Made by a program: the position numbers and the translations under genes. The notes beneath the pieces were generated by a model, which searched no databases, had not been told where the DNA came from, and was given only the letters and a program-made list of their open reading frames with translations. Shown here piece by piece: positions 19,295 through 28,916 of a stretch of 64,000 nucleotides of DNA. Positions within the stretch are counted from its first letter, which is position 1, and each line of letters begins with the position of its first letter. This stretch comes from Bacteroidia bacterium. GTDB lineage: Bacteria > Bacteroidota > Bacteroidia > M30B66. The stretch spans positions 274,473 to 338,472 of the forward strand of contig JAGYKL010000001.1 in the NCBI GenBank assembly GCA_018401705.1, written 5' to 3'.

Positions 19295-21610
19295 TAGGTC
19301 CGGAAATTCAGTTTCTGTAAGTGGACTTTCCAACCACAACATATTGGTATACTAGAGTTTACGAATATTGCTCCCCCGATAGGGTTTATAATTCAGGCAT
19401 ACTGGCAATAATCCAAGAAGCCAGGCAACAACGGCTCCCACACCGCTTTTAAATGCAGGCTCTTTAACAGCTTTTGGCAAAGCGAGTGCATGGCAGGGAC
19501 ATACGGTCCAAATACATTCACAATTTCAGGAACAAATCTAACTACTGCCATATTGCCGTTGGGGGCTCTATCCGGCTATCAATTTGCAACCACAGCTGGA
19601 GGTCCTTACTCAAACAGTTTGAGCATTGCTCAACCTGGCAATTACATTTAACCAAACCATTTTATGTTAGGTTCTTACCCATTGCAACGATAATTACAAT
19701 GGCAATATTGCCATTGGAGGAGGGAAGGCTTGCTCAAGCATAAATGTTGCAGCTTCTGGAACAGGAATCAATACTCTTCCAACAGTTCTGTCAGGGGCAA
19801 CTTCTTCAATAACCTATTCCCTCGGCAATTGTTGAAGGAAGCATCAGCAACATAGGTTGCTCATCAATCTCCGCCTATGGCGTTGAATATAGTACAACAT
19901 CAGGCTTTATAAGAACAGGAGCCCAGGTTACTTCTTCTAACCTAAGTGCGAAACAGCTCAAACCTTCCCCAACTGGTCTTGATGCACAAATCAAACCTAC
20001 TACTACCTTAACCCATGCAACAAATTCGGGCGGAACATCATACGGCTCTGAATCATCATTCACAACTTTGATTTAGATGCTCCTATAGCAAACCCGGGTT
20101 CAGGAATTGGCGATTTTGCATTCTGCCAGTGGGATCCTGTAATTGGTACTGGGCTATCGCCTGGATGTTAGCACTACTCGCTCACTTCCGCAAATGCTAC
20201 CAGATTTATTTATTTCAGAGCCTGTAAAGGGTTCTTCAAGCGTAGCCATCGAAATTTTCAATAGTACCGGAGCGTCGTCAATTTGAGCGATTATCGCTTA
20301 AGGCTTTTTACAAATGGATCAGCAAGTCCTTCTAACGACGTTCTTTCCAGGATCTTTGTAAATACTTACAGAACATGATTTATGAAATTCTTAAGCTGCA
20401 ATCTACAGTGGAACACCTAATGCGGCAGTGTGAACAACGGGGATGATGCTGTTGCTTTATGGAAAATATCGCCTCTTCTTATGTTGATATTTTTGGAAGA
20501 AATTAAGTAATGACCTGGAACCCAATGGACTTTAGGAGGGAAACAACACTGCCGATCAAACCCTAGTTAAATGCTGATATTTCGGGCAGGGTAACTGTAA
20601 AATCCATCAGGAACCGGACCTGGCGCTTTCTTAACCTTAGCTACTGAGTGGACTGAGTTTCCTCAAAATAACGTTTCAGTTTAGGTTCGCATACCTTCAA
20701 TTCAGGTGGTGCTACCTATGTTCCGGATATCAAGATCTTGCAGTAGCAGGAATATCGCAACTTGTTACAGGCTTGACAGCAAACAACTTTAGTAATGCGG
20801 TTAGAGCCGTATCTGCTACAAGCACATCTGATAATTCAAACGTAATTTCAGTTCTAACTACAAATACAGGTTGTGCCTCAGGAGTAAATATCAGTTCTTT
20901 TTTACCAACAGAGTGGACCTGAAGGCACAAGAGTAACTATAACAGGAACTAAACTTAACACTGCAGCATCGGTTTACCTTCAATATCTTCTGCCGCCCAC
21001 TTTACAATTATTAGCAGCACTGAAATTGAAGCTCAGGTTCCTGCTACAGGAACGGGAGTCATAAGAGTTGCCGATAGCGGCGGGTGTTTCGGTGTTTCTT
21101 CCGGCTCATTTACATTCATTGCCAATTCAGGGAACTTGGTAGAGATCGCGCGCGATGTAATTATCTCTGAAGGATACGACCACAAAGCGCAGGAATAACC
21201 ATTACATTGGAAATTTACAATGGAACTGGAAATGCAGTAGATTTAAATACAACAATAGATTACTCTCTCAGGCTTCTAAATAAAAAGTTCAGTTTCTGAC
21301 CTTCACCAACTACTTACAATTTAGATATAACTGGTGTAATTAATCCTGGCGAAACTAAAGTTTATTATGCTGGAACTGATGGAGGCCTTGCCTCTCTGCC
21401 AGCTCTTGGCTTTAACAATGAGTTTAATGAATGGGATGAAATAATTCTACTCAAAAAGACAATGTAATTATCGACCGGGTTCAATTCCCCAACAACGTTG
21501 GATATGATTACCGGAGATTAAATACTGTAACAGGACCAAATACAACATATACAGCCGCAGAGTGGAACAGAATTGAAACGGGTGAAACCACCGCCGATAT
21601 TGGAACATTT
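19295..21610 (+). pseudogene. Frame-broken middle of the giant adhesin gene
   Basis: No frame stays open for long, yet the protein sense continues piecewise in all three. The FN3 module ends with TRVYEYCSPDRVYNSG. IPT/TIG-like repeats follow (pieces such as GPEGTRVTITGTKLNTA and PATGTGVIRVADSGGCF). At least two further lamin-tail-like modules are seen (IEIFNSTG; LEIYNGTGNAVDLN). Many one- and two-base losses are needed to explain it. Flanking parts of the same gene are clean. This pattern suits sequence error in a repetitive gene; real decay is possible but would not be expected to leave the amino-acid sense so well preserved. Confidence 0.6.
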
Positions 21611-24013
21611 GTGGTTGGCTCTAACTTTAACATTACTACTCAGCCGCTCGATGCCTCAGCCGAACCATGCGACCCATTTAGCTTATTAGTCGAAAGCTCA
21701 AATCCTGTTGTTGGTTATCAATGGTATAGATTAAATAGTTCTGGCTCTTGGGTTGCTGTTGTTCCTTCTGCAGAAATCAGCGGGATTACGGAAAACCAAC
21801 TTAATGTAAATCCTTCACTTGGATATGATGGGGTGCAATTCTATTGCGAAATCAGTAGAGCTCTCTGCACTAAGCGATCAAATGCTGTTCTTTTTGACGA
21901 AATACCAAATCCAAGAAGATATTTTCGATCTGCAGGAAGCGGCGGTTGGGTAACTGATAACATCTGGGAATATGCTACCAGCAACTTAGGTCCATGGACT
22001 TCTTCTTGCTTTTTCCCAACAGCTTCTACATCAGACGAGATTGTCATTCAAAATGGGCATTCAGTAATAGTTAATGCAGCCGATATAACAATAGATCAAG
22101 TAATTATTGAAGTCGGAGGCGACTTATCGTTGAGTTCCTCAGATGCTATCACCTTTGCAAATGGGCCCGGCGTTGATTTTCTTATTGAAGGCACCTTTAC
22201 TGATAATGCCAATTCTGGCGGAGGAAATGGCGTTTTTATGAATCCGGGAGCTACATGGCAAATGGGTATCAACGGCACACTTGTTAAAACGAACAACTCA
22301 TCTTTTGCAGTTTATCGGGACAATTATGAAGGAGGTATGAGTTTAATTCCCGCTTCTTCGAACATCATCATTCGAAGCGTTTCAGGAAGCAACCCTTCAT
22401 TCACAGCTGTTGGGAATACGTTTTATCCAAACTTAATTTTCGAATCAAGTGGTGGCAATTGGAATCCCGTAGTATTAGGAAGTCGTTTTAACGGAGCCTC
22501 CGATTTTCCAACAATCAAAGGCAATCTTGACATAGGTGGCTTAGGTGCTGGAACGGTTGTGATTTATAATCAAAACACAAATGCCAGCCCTCTAACTGTG
22601 CTGGGAAATACAACTATTAGAGCCGGCAATACATTAACCAACGTAGGAACAAGTAATGGAACCGGGTTTGATTTTAAAGGGAACTTATCAGTTGAAGGCT
22701 CTTTTACCGTGTCATCTTTATCAAACACAAATTTCCTAAGCTTAAGCGGAAACTCAACCCAAACCGTTTCCGGAGCCGGAACCATGAGTATTGCCAATTT
22801 AAGACTTAATAATACATCTGCCTTTGGCATTGATTTGCAAAGAAATCTAACTGTTAACAATGAACTCACGATGACGAACGGACACATCCAGACCGGAACT
22901 CATCTATTCACATTAGGGTTTGATGTAAGCAACAGAGGCTCACTAGTGTACTCAAACGGGTATGTAGTTGGCAGAATGCGTCGTTGGTTCAACGGAACAA
23001 ATTCAGGACCTGCAAATAGCCTATTTCCAATGGGTGTTTTAAGTGCCGATTACTACAACAGGTCTGTGAATCTTGAATACACAACTGCAGCTAGTGTTCC
23101 GGGTCACCTAACGGTGGAATTCATTAATTCACCAATGGCTGCTGTCAATTCCGGATTACCAATTCTTGCATCTAACACCGGCGGCGCTACTTTTGATATT
23201 GAGTACCTCGAAGACGAAGGCTACTGGCAAATTGATAATCAAGTTGGCACTCTAACTGATGGATTATATACCATAGCTCTAACTGGTGAGGAGTTTCAAA
23301 CTGTGACTGATGTTAGTAGTCTTACCTTACTCAAAAGAGTTAGTGCGGGTCCATGGACTTGCCCTGGTAATCACCTTGCTCCTTCTGGAACAACAAGCTT
23401 ACCAATTGTTTCAAGGTCAAATGTTACTGGTTTTTCTAACTTTGGTTTTGGCTCAGGGGCAAACAATCCGCTCCCAGTTGAATTACTCAGCTTCTCTGCA
23501 ACACCTCAAAATGATGCTGTAAACTTAGAGTGGGTTACAGGTTCTGAAATTAATAATCAATTATTTACTGTTGAAAGAAGCGTTGATGCTGTTCAATTTG
23601 TTGAAGTCATAAGCCAACAAGCTGCGGGAAACTCATCCATCTCCAATTATTACAGAGATATTGATCAAGAACCCCTGAGCGGTATTTCTTACTATAGGCT
23701 TAAACAAACCGACTATAATGGAAACTTCACATACTCTGAAATAGTACCTGTGAATTTCCAAAACTCAGCTAATGAAATTGAATGGGTAAGCTTTAATCAT
23801 GCTACTTCAACAATTAGTGGTTTCTCAAATCGAAATAATCCATTCACACATTATCGCCTGTTTGATTTAAGCGGAAAAATCATCCTTGAAGGGAATTTAA
23901 GTTCAAAAAACGGCTCGTTCAATATTGCTTGTAGTATTACATCAAAAGGACTTTACCTATTAGAAATGCTGGATAATAATAAGCAAGCAACTGTATTCAA
24001 GCTTGCCTTTTAA
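21611..24013 (+). CDS. C-terminal part of the giant adhesin, with T9SS-like end
   Basis: About 800 residues in one clean frame. An Ig-like segment comes first (SSNPVVGYQWYRLNSSG), then a long parallel-beta-like region of 'NLTVNNELTMTNGHI' type repeats (~residues 130-560) seen in Bacteroidota adhesins. The conserved pre-tail module follows (NPLPVELLSFSATPQND ... YYRLKQTDYNGNFTYSE). The last ~75 residues (HYRLFDLSGKIILEGN ... GLYLLEM ... FKLAF) resemble a T9SS type A domain without the PNP motif. The same pre-tail module precedes the tail of the 3274-residue protein. The in-frame ATG at 21611 is not a biological start; translation begins at 18461. Confidence 0.75.
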   Translation: MVGSNFNITTQPLDASAEPCDPFSLLVESSNPVVGYQWYRLNSSGSWVAVVPSAEISGITENQLNVNPSLGYDGVQFYCEISRALCTKRSNAVLFDEIPNPRRYFRSAGSGGWVTDNIWEYATSNLGPWTSSCFFPTASTSDEIVIQNGHSVIVNAADITIDQVIIEVGGDLSLSSSDAITFANGPGVDFLIEGTFTDNANSGGGNGVFMNPGATWQMGINGTLVKTNNSSFAVYRDNYEGGMSLIPASSNIIIRSVSGSNPSFTAVGNTFYPNLIFESSGGNWNPVVLGSRFNGASDFPTIKGNLDIGGLGAGTVVIYNQNTNASPLTVLGNTTIRAGNTLTNVGTSNGTGFDFKGNLSVEGSFTVSSLSNTNFLSLSGNSTQTVSGAGTMSIANLRLNNTSAFGIDLQRNLTVNNELTMTNGHIQTGTHLFTLGFDVSNRGSLVYSNGYVVGRMRRWFNGTNSGPANSLFPMGVLSADYYNRSVNLEYTTAASVPGHLTVEFINSPMAAVNSGLPILASNTGGATFDIEYLEDEGYWQIDNQVGTLTDGLYTIALTGEEFQTVTDVSSLTLLKRVSAGPWTCPGNHLAPSGTTSLPIVSRSNVTGFSNFGFGSGANNPLPVELLSFSATPQNDAVNLEWVTGSEINNQLFTVERSVDAVQFVEVISQQAAGNSSISNYYRDIDQEPLSGISYYRLKQTDYNGNFTYSEIVPVNFQNSANEIEWVSFNHATSTISGFSNRNNPFTHYRLFDLSGKIILEGNLSSKNGSFNIACSITSKGLYLLEMLDNNKQATVFKLAF

Positions 24014-24081
24014 GTATTTAAATAATTATTAATCAAATCTTTAAAATAAAAAAGGCAAATATTAAAATTATCTTCATCCTG

Positions 24082-24109
24082 AAAGCTGCTTCAATTTGAG
24101 GCAGCTTTT
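24082..24109 (+). terminator. Hairpin terminator after the giant adhesin
   Basis: AAAGCTGC (24082-24089) pairs with GCAGCTTT (24101-24108), extended by TCA/TGA in the loop region and followed by a short T-rich run. It lies 68 bp after the stop at 24013. Confidence 0.6.
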
Positions 24110-24243
24110 GTTGTTAATACCTGTCGTGACGTTTATGCGAATTAAACCCTAAACGGGTTGATTAAAAAGCCATTCAAGAAATCACTTTCTTCTACTGAAT
24201 TCAAAGTCAAGCAGTTTATAATATCTACGATTGCCATGCATTC

Positions 24244-25104
24244 TCACCATGATGTTTGCAATAAATTCCTTGAAGCCTTTTCACTGCATTTTTGATACTT
24301 AGAATAGGCTGATGCAGCTCTTGTCCTTATTTGCTCATTGGTTTCATTCTTCAAATAACCGCTAATTGCATCGTGAATTGTGTATGCTTCGGGGCACATT
24401 AATCCGGAGGTCCAAACAAGTGGGTTTACATTAGCTTCTTTTAAATGAGGTGAGAAAAAGTGCTTGCTATAACATGCGAGAATAATTACATCTCTTTTCT
24501 TACCGTCGGTGTTTTGATATGTATCATTGATCTGAAAATCCATGAGACCGTCGTGCCCAATGTAGGCAATGAGATTTGAGCTTCCAGCCGAACCTATTAT
24601 TGTTTCATTTATTTGCAAAGTGTCTTTGAATTGGCCAGAACTACTGCTAAGAAAATCCTTGGTGCAGTGCTCAATATATTCACCATCATAAGCATCGGCA
24701 ATTAAATAGTAATTTTTTGTTGTACTTTTAAAAACCAGTCTTTCAAGCCTTATTGAATCTAACTTTGCTGATCTGATTAATTTCCATTCTTTACTATTTT
24801 TGAAGTAAGTTCTTATTCCAAAGGCACAACCCCAGTAAAGATTATTGTTTGGATCTTGACCATTACCAATTTTTGAAGGAACAGGAACTATACCTTGATA
24901 CTTATTGTCGCAAAGAGCCACGAAAACGTGAATCGTTTTTGTTGTTGTATCAAATTGAATAAACTTATCACTCTCAGTCTCAACGGCTAATTCGCCGAGA
25001 TTATTTTCACTTTCAATGTTTTGAGAGCTGCAATTTAAAAGTGTTGAACATAGTAATATGCTAATTACAAAGTGTTTGGCCATGTTTATTGTTGATTGCT
25101 TCAA
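24244..25104 (-). CDS. Lipoprotein with a caspase-like His/Cys pattern
   Basis: 286 residues (279 if the second ATG at 25083 is used). Either start gives a lipoprotein signal ending in STLLNC. The body begins with FVALCDNKYQGIVPVP and NNNLYWGCAFG and is otherwise soluble. Two conserved-looking motifs, each after a hydrophobic strand, hold the possible catalytic pair: NLIAYIGHDGLMDF (His184) and DVIILACYSKHF (Cys211). The order strand-His-Gly then strand-Ala-Cys resembles clan CD cysteine peptidases (caspase, gingipain and clostripain fold), although the His-to-Cys spacing is short. A WTSGLMCPEAYT segment follows. It has its own gene unit behind the terminator at 25153-25184. Protease function is an inference; an inactive or unrelated fold is possible. 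Confidence 0.6.
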   Translation of the reverse strand: MKQSTINMAKHFVISILLCSTLLNCSSQNIESENNLGELAVETESDKFIQFDTTTKTIHVFVALCDNKYQGIVPVPSKIGNGQDPNNNLYWGCAFGIRTYFKNSKEWKLIRSAKLDSIRLERLVFKSTTKNYYLIADAYDGEYIEHCTKDFLSSSSGQFKDTLQINETIIGSAGSSNLIAYIGHDGLMDFQINDTYQNTDGKKRDVIILACYSKHFFSPHLKEANVNPLVWTSGLMCPEAYTIHDAISGYLKNETNEQIRTRAASAYSKYQKCSEKASRNLLQTSW

Positions 25105-25152
25105 TAGCTATTGAGAACTGTAATACGTTCATTTTGGGAAATAATTGCACAT

Positions 25153-25184
25153 AAAAAAAGGCTGCCCCCTTTCGGGAACAGCCT
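25153..25184 (-). terminator. Strong intrinsic terminator of the modular T9SS gene
   Basis: On the minus strand GAGGCTG pairs with CAGCC around a C/G-rich inner stem (TTCCCGAAAGGGGG), followed by seven T. It lies about 25 bp past the stop at 25208 and separates this gene from the lipoprotein gene downstream. Confidence 0.85.
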
Positions 25185-25207
25185 CATATGTTAAACTGAA
25201 ACAAATA

Positions 25208-27106
25208 TTAATGTTGAATAACTAGTTTCTTAGTTAGTGCAGAATTGTTCTGTATAACTTCTAAGAAATAAACTCCGTTTGATAAACTACTCACATCTAA
25301 TGACGGGATTTTGTCACCCTGAGTCTGTATCTGGTAAACCAAACTTCCAATTGCATTGAAAACCGAAACTTGTGCATTTGTGTTACCCAATCCGGAAATG
25401 AAAACATTATTACCTGCAGGATTAGGATACAATTGAACAGCAGTGCTTGAAAGCGAATTCAACCCAACTGAACACTCAGTGCATGATGCCCAGCATACTG
25501 CAGGAAGTGTCATTGCCATATCTTCAACAGTTATGGTTCTGTTTGTAAATCCATCAATGGTTGAAGTGCATGAGCTACCCGGAGTAAGTTCTTCCTGACC
25601 ACTTAGATTATCATAGGCAAACTTAAACTCATGAGTTCCAGGAGTGATAGAAATGGTTGTAGACCATACGCCATCACCATCATCATCTGAAAGAGGGTTA
25701 CATCCGCTACACCATCCGTTAAAAGAGCCAAATACTTCTGGCGTTGTGAAAGCTTCAGTAACTTGGTTCATATCCACCTGAAAGGTGACATCCTGATTAG
25801 GAACCACCGAACCACAATCAGTGCAAGAAGCCCAACAAACCACATCTAATGTAGCTTCTGCAGAAACCTCAAGACTTCTGTTTGTGAATCCATCAGCAGT
25901 TACAGTACAAGAGCTTCCAGGAGTTAACTCTTCCTGAATATTCCAAGAATCGGCAGCAAACTTAAACTCATAATTTCCCTCTTGAAGAGGAATAGTGATT
26001 GTCCAGATTCCGTCTCCATCAATGTCGCTCATTGGAGCACAACCTCCGCACCATCCGTTGAAAGTACCGTTAATTTCTGGAGTTGTGAATGATTCTGTAA
26101 CTTGACTCATATCAACCTGAAAGGTAACATTATAAGTATTTAAAGCACCCTCACAGTTTGTACAACTACCCCAGCAAACAACAGGTAATGTAATATCTGA
26201 ATCTACCGTGATGGTTCTGTTAGTGAAACCATCAGCTGTTGCTGTACAAGAACTTCCTTCTGTTAAAGATTCCTGAATTGTCCATGAATCAGCTGCATAT
26301 TTATAAATATATGTGCCGGCTGCCAGCGGAATTGTAAGTGTCCAAATTCCGTCGCCATCAAGATCACTCATTGGTGCACAACCTCCACACCATCCGTTGA
26401 AAATACCATTCACCTCAGGTGTAGTAAACGCTTCTGTAACATCATTCATGTTTACACTAAAAGTTACATCGAAAACTTCAACTCCTGTATCACAAATATT
26501 ACAAGTACCCCAACAAACTGGATCTAAAACGACGTCCTCTGAAACGGTAATGCTTCTATTTGTAAAGCCATTTAAAGTGCTTGTGCATGCACTTCCGTCT
26601 GTTAAAGCTTCTTGAATAGTCCAAGAATCAGCTGCATACTTATATTCATAAGTACCTGCAGCAAGAGGAATGGTGATTGACCAGATTCCGTCGCCATCAA
26701 CATCACTCATTGGAGCACAACCTCCGCACCATCCGTTGAAAATACCATTTACTTCAGGAGTAGTAAATGCATCTGTTACATCATTCATATTAACCTGAAA
26801 CGTTACATCGAAAGTTCCACCAACAGAGCCTTCTCCCATTTGAATATCATCAAAATAATAAGTCTTAGCTCCAGCTTGTGCTCCTGTTTGAGCCCAGTTG
26901 AAGAAGATTGTTGCTTTGTCGTAAGTGTAACCAAGATTTAAAGCTGCTGTTCCAGTTTGCTCATTAGCAAAATCAAACGTTAGTGTTTCCCCATCCATTA
27001 GCAACTGTATGAATTGCTTCTGTTTGAACGAACGTAGATCATTCTTGTCTTCAATTTTCAAAACAACAATAATTCCTGCATCTGGCGACCAAGTTCTTAC
27101 TGTCAT
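25208..27106 (-). CDS. C-terminal part of modular T9SS protein: one A-type sandwich end, four CBM48-like B modules, sorting tail
   Basis: Clean frame of 632 residues. The first ~90 are the end of an A-type module (YYFDDIQMG signature). Four B modules of ~100 residues follow. Each opens VTFQVNMNDVTEAFTTPEV-like, has FNGWCGGCAPMSD and DGDGIW, and ends with CWGTCNIC-like cysteines. B modules resemble E-set/AMPK-type glycogen-binding modules (CBM48-like) with added Cys. The last ~75 residues (VQLYPNPAGNN ... GVYFLEV ... KKLVIQH) are a T9SS type A tail. The true start is at 28804; the ATG at 27106 is internal. With the broken tract upstream the gene order is A-A-B-A-B-B-B-B-tail, about 1200 residues. 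A polysaccharide-binding surface role is likely; no catalytic site seen. Confidence 0.75.
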   Translation of the reverse strand: MTVRTWSPDAGIIVVLKIEDKNDLRSFKQKQFIQLLMDGETLTFDFANEQTGTAALNLGYTYDKATIFFNWAQTGAQAGAKTYYFDDIQMGEGSVGGTFDVTFQVNMNDVTDAFTTPEVNGIFNGWCGGCAPMSDVDGDGIWSITIPLAAGTYEYKYAADSWTIQEALTDGSACTSTLNGFTNRSITVSEDVVLDPVCWGTCNICDTGVEVFDVTFSVNMNDVTEAFTTPEVNGIFNGWCGGCAPMSDLDGDGIWTLTIPLAAGTYIYKYAADSWTIQESLTEGSSCTATADGFTNRTITVDSDITLPVVCWGSCTNCEGALNTYNVTFQVDMSQVTESFTTPEINGTFNGWCGGCAPMSDIDGDGIWTITIPLQEGNYEFKFAADSWNIQEELTPGSSCTVTADGFTNRSLEVSAEATLDVVCWASCTDCGSVVPNQDVTFQVDMNQVTEAFTTPEVFGSFNGWCSGCNPLSDDDGDGVWSTTISITPGTHEFKFAYDNLSGQEELTPGSSCTSTIDGFTNRTITVEDMAMTLPAVCWASCTECSVGLNSLSSTAVQLYPNPAGNNVFISGLGNTNAQVSVFNAIGSLVYQIQTQGDKIPSLDVSSLSNGVYFLEVIQNNSALTKKLVIQH

Positions 27107-28760
27107 GGTAGTGTATTATCGGCAGTAATTGAATTGGAGTTAGCAAAACATTTCGAAAATGGAGGAATGTCATCAGTTAATGTTGTAACTGTTACGCCTG
27201 CGTAAAAACTGCGCTGTTGCTGATTTATTAAATTCAACTACTGTGTTTCCTGCATCTGTTGGGTCAACTGTAATTACTGATGCTTCGGCTCCTTCAAAAC
27301 CTACTATACCATAATCTACATTTTCATCATCAAAAGTAACAGGAAGGTTCATTTGATTTTAGCCCAATTACGCCACAATCAACACAAGAACCCAACAAAC
27401 AGTTGGCAAACAATAGTTTCTGTAACAGAAAGAGCTCTGTTCGTAAAGCCATCAGCTGTGACTGAACAAGAGCTCCTTCATAATCGATTCCTGACCAGCC
27501 CAAGAATCATATGCAAACTTGTATGCATATTGACCTGGTGTTAGCGGAATTGTAAGTGTCCAGATACCATCTCCATCTAAATCGCTCATTGGAGCACAAC
27601 CTCCACACCAATCGTTAAAAGTACCATTTATCAGGGGTTCCAAAAGCTTCAGTAACTTCATTCATATTTACACTAAAAGTAACATCAACAGGATCAGGAA
27701 CTACTTTTCACCTAATTCAATATCATCAAAATAGTGTCTTTAGCCCCAGCTTGTGCCCGTTTGAGCCCAATTAAAGAAGATTGTTGCTTGTCATAGTGTA
27801 GCCTAGATTTAGTGTGGTTCCAGATACTGTTGGTTAGCAAAATCAAACGTTAGTGTTTCCCAACCATTGCAACAGTGTGAATTGCTTCGGTTTGAACTGA
27901 CTGTTGGATCTGAATGATCTTCAATTTTCAAGACAACGATAATTCCAGCATCAGGAGCATCTCAGGTTCTAACTTTCATTGAAGTTAAAACTGGATGTCA
28001 ATGGGATAGGAGTTGAAAGCCTAATTCGGCAGGAGCTGTTAAAGTAACTCCAGCATAAAACTGTGCTGTTTCTGATTTATTAAATTCAACTACTGTGCTC
28101 TGCATCGGTTGGATCAACCAATTACTGATGCTTCAGCTCCTTCAAAACCAATTATACCATAGTCAACCGTTGAATCATCAAATGTAACAGGCAGATTCAT
28201 CTGAGTTAAACCACCAACTGACTCACCCATTTGAATATCATCAAAATAATAAGTCTTAGCTCCAGCTTGTGCTCCTGTTTGTGCCCAGTTGAAGAAGATT
28301 GTTGCTTTGTCAAAAGTGTAACTAAGATTCAATGCTGCAGTTCCAGTTTGCTCATTAGCAAAATCAAACGTTAGTGTTTCCATCCGATTAAACTGTATGA
28401 ATTGCTTCTGTTTGAACTGAACGTGTAGGATCATTCTTGTCTTCAATTTTTAAACAACAACAATTCCTGCATCTGGCGACCATGTTCTTACTGTCATGGT
28501 TGTATTATCTGCAGTAATTGGAATTGTTGTTGCAAAACCATTCGAGAATGGAGGAATGTCATCAGTTAATGTTGTAACTGTTACACCTGCAAAACTGCGC
28601 TGTTGCTGATTTATTAAACTCAACTACAGTGTTTCCTGCATCTGTTGGGTCAACTGTAATTACTGATGCTTCGGCTCCTTCAAAACCTACTATACCGTAA
28701 TCAACTGTTGGATCATCAAATGTAACGGGCAAATCCATCTGTGTTTGTCCGCTCAAACCC
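25470..28760 (-). repeat. Coding repeat array: three A modules and five B modules, some nearly identical
   Basis: A modules (about 500 bp) lie near 28760-28220, 28210-27710 and 27350-26830. B modules (about 340 bp) lie near 27690-27360, 26820-26490, 26480-26150, 26140-25800 and 25790-25470. Segments 26851-26980 and 28241-28370 differ at only a few bases, as do 27190-27350 and 28590-28740. Such closeness points to recent duplication or gene conversion, and it also makes read assembly error-prone here. Confidence 0.75.
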
Positions 28761-28804
28761 GCTGCGGCGGTCCACATTAGGACCATTAGTAAAATTCTTT
28801 TCAT
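27107..28804 (-). pseudogene. Frame-broken N-terminal part of the modular T9SS protein
   Basis: Starts at ATG 28804 with a signal peptide (MKRILLMVLMWTAAAGLSGQ) and the first A module (QMDLPVTFDDPTVDYGIVGF). Two A modules, one B module and the start of a third A module can be read across changing frames. Comparing the near-identical copies shows what is wrong. Where one copy encodes AQFYAGVTV intact (28041 region), the copy near 28585 lacks two bases and the copy near 27200 has one extra base in a T run; the segment 27720-27790 has at least three separate losses against 28240-28310. The frame is thus broken by small indels, not by missing domains. It continues directly into the clean segment 25208-27106. 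Confidence 0.65.
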
Positions 28805-28889
28805 TTTATAGATTGTTAATTGTGGGATTAATAACTGCAATGTAGGACTTATTGTAATAAATACAAAATCTATTTTCCTCAGTATTTAT

Positions 28890-28897
28890 TAGGTTTG
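28890..28897 (+). promoter_or_regulatory. -7 promoter element TAGGTTTG
   Basis: Exact TAnnTTTG match 19 bp before the GTG at 28917. It favours that start for the Nudix-type regulator. Confidence 0.5.
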
Positions 28898-28916
28898 CAG
28901 AATTAACCCAAACGCA

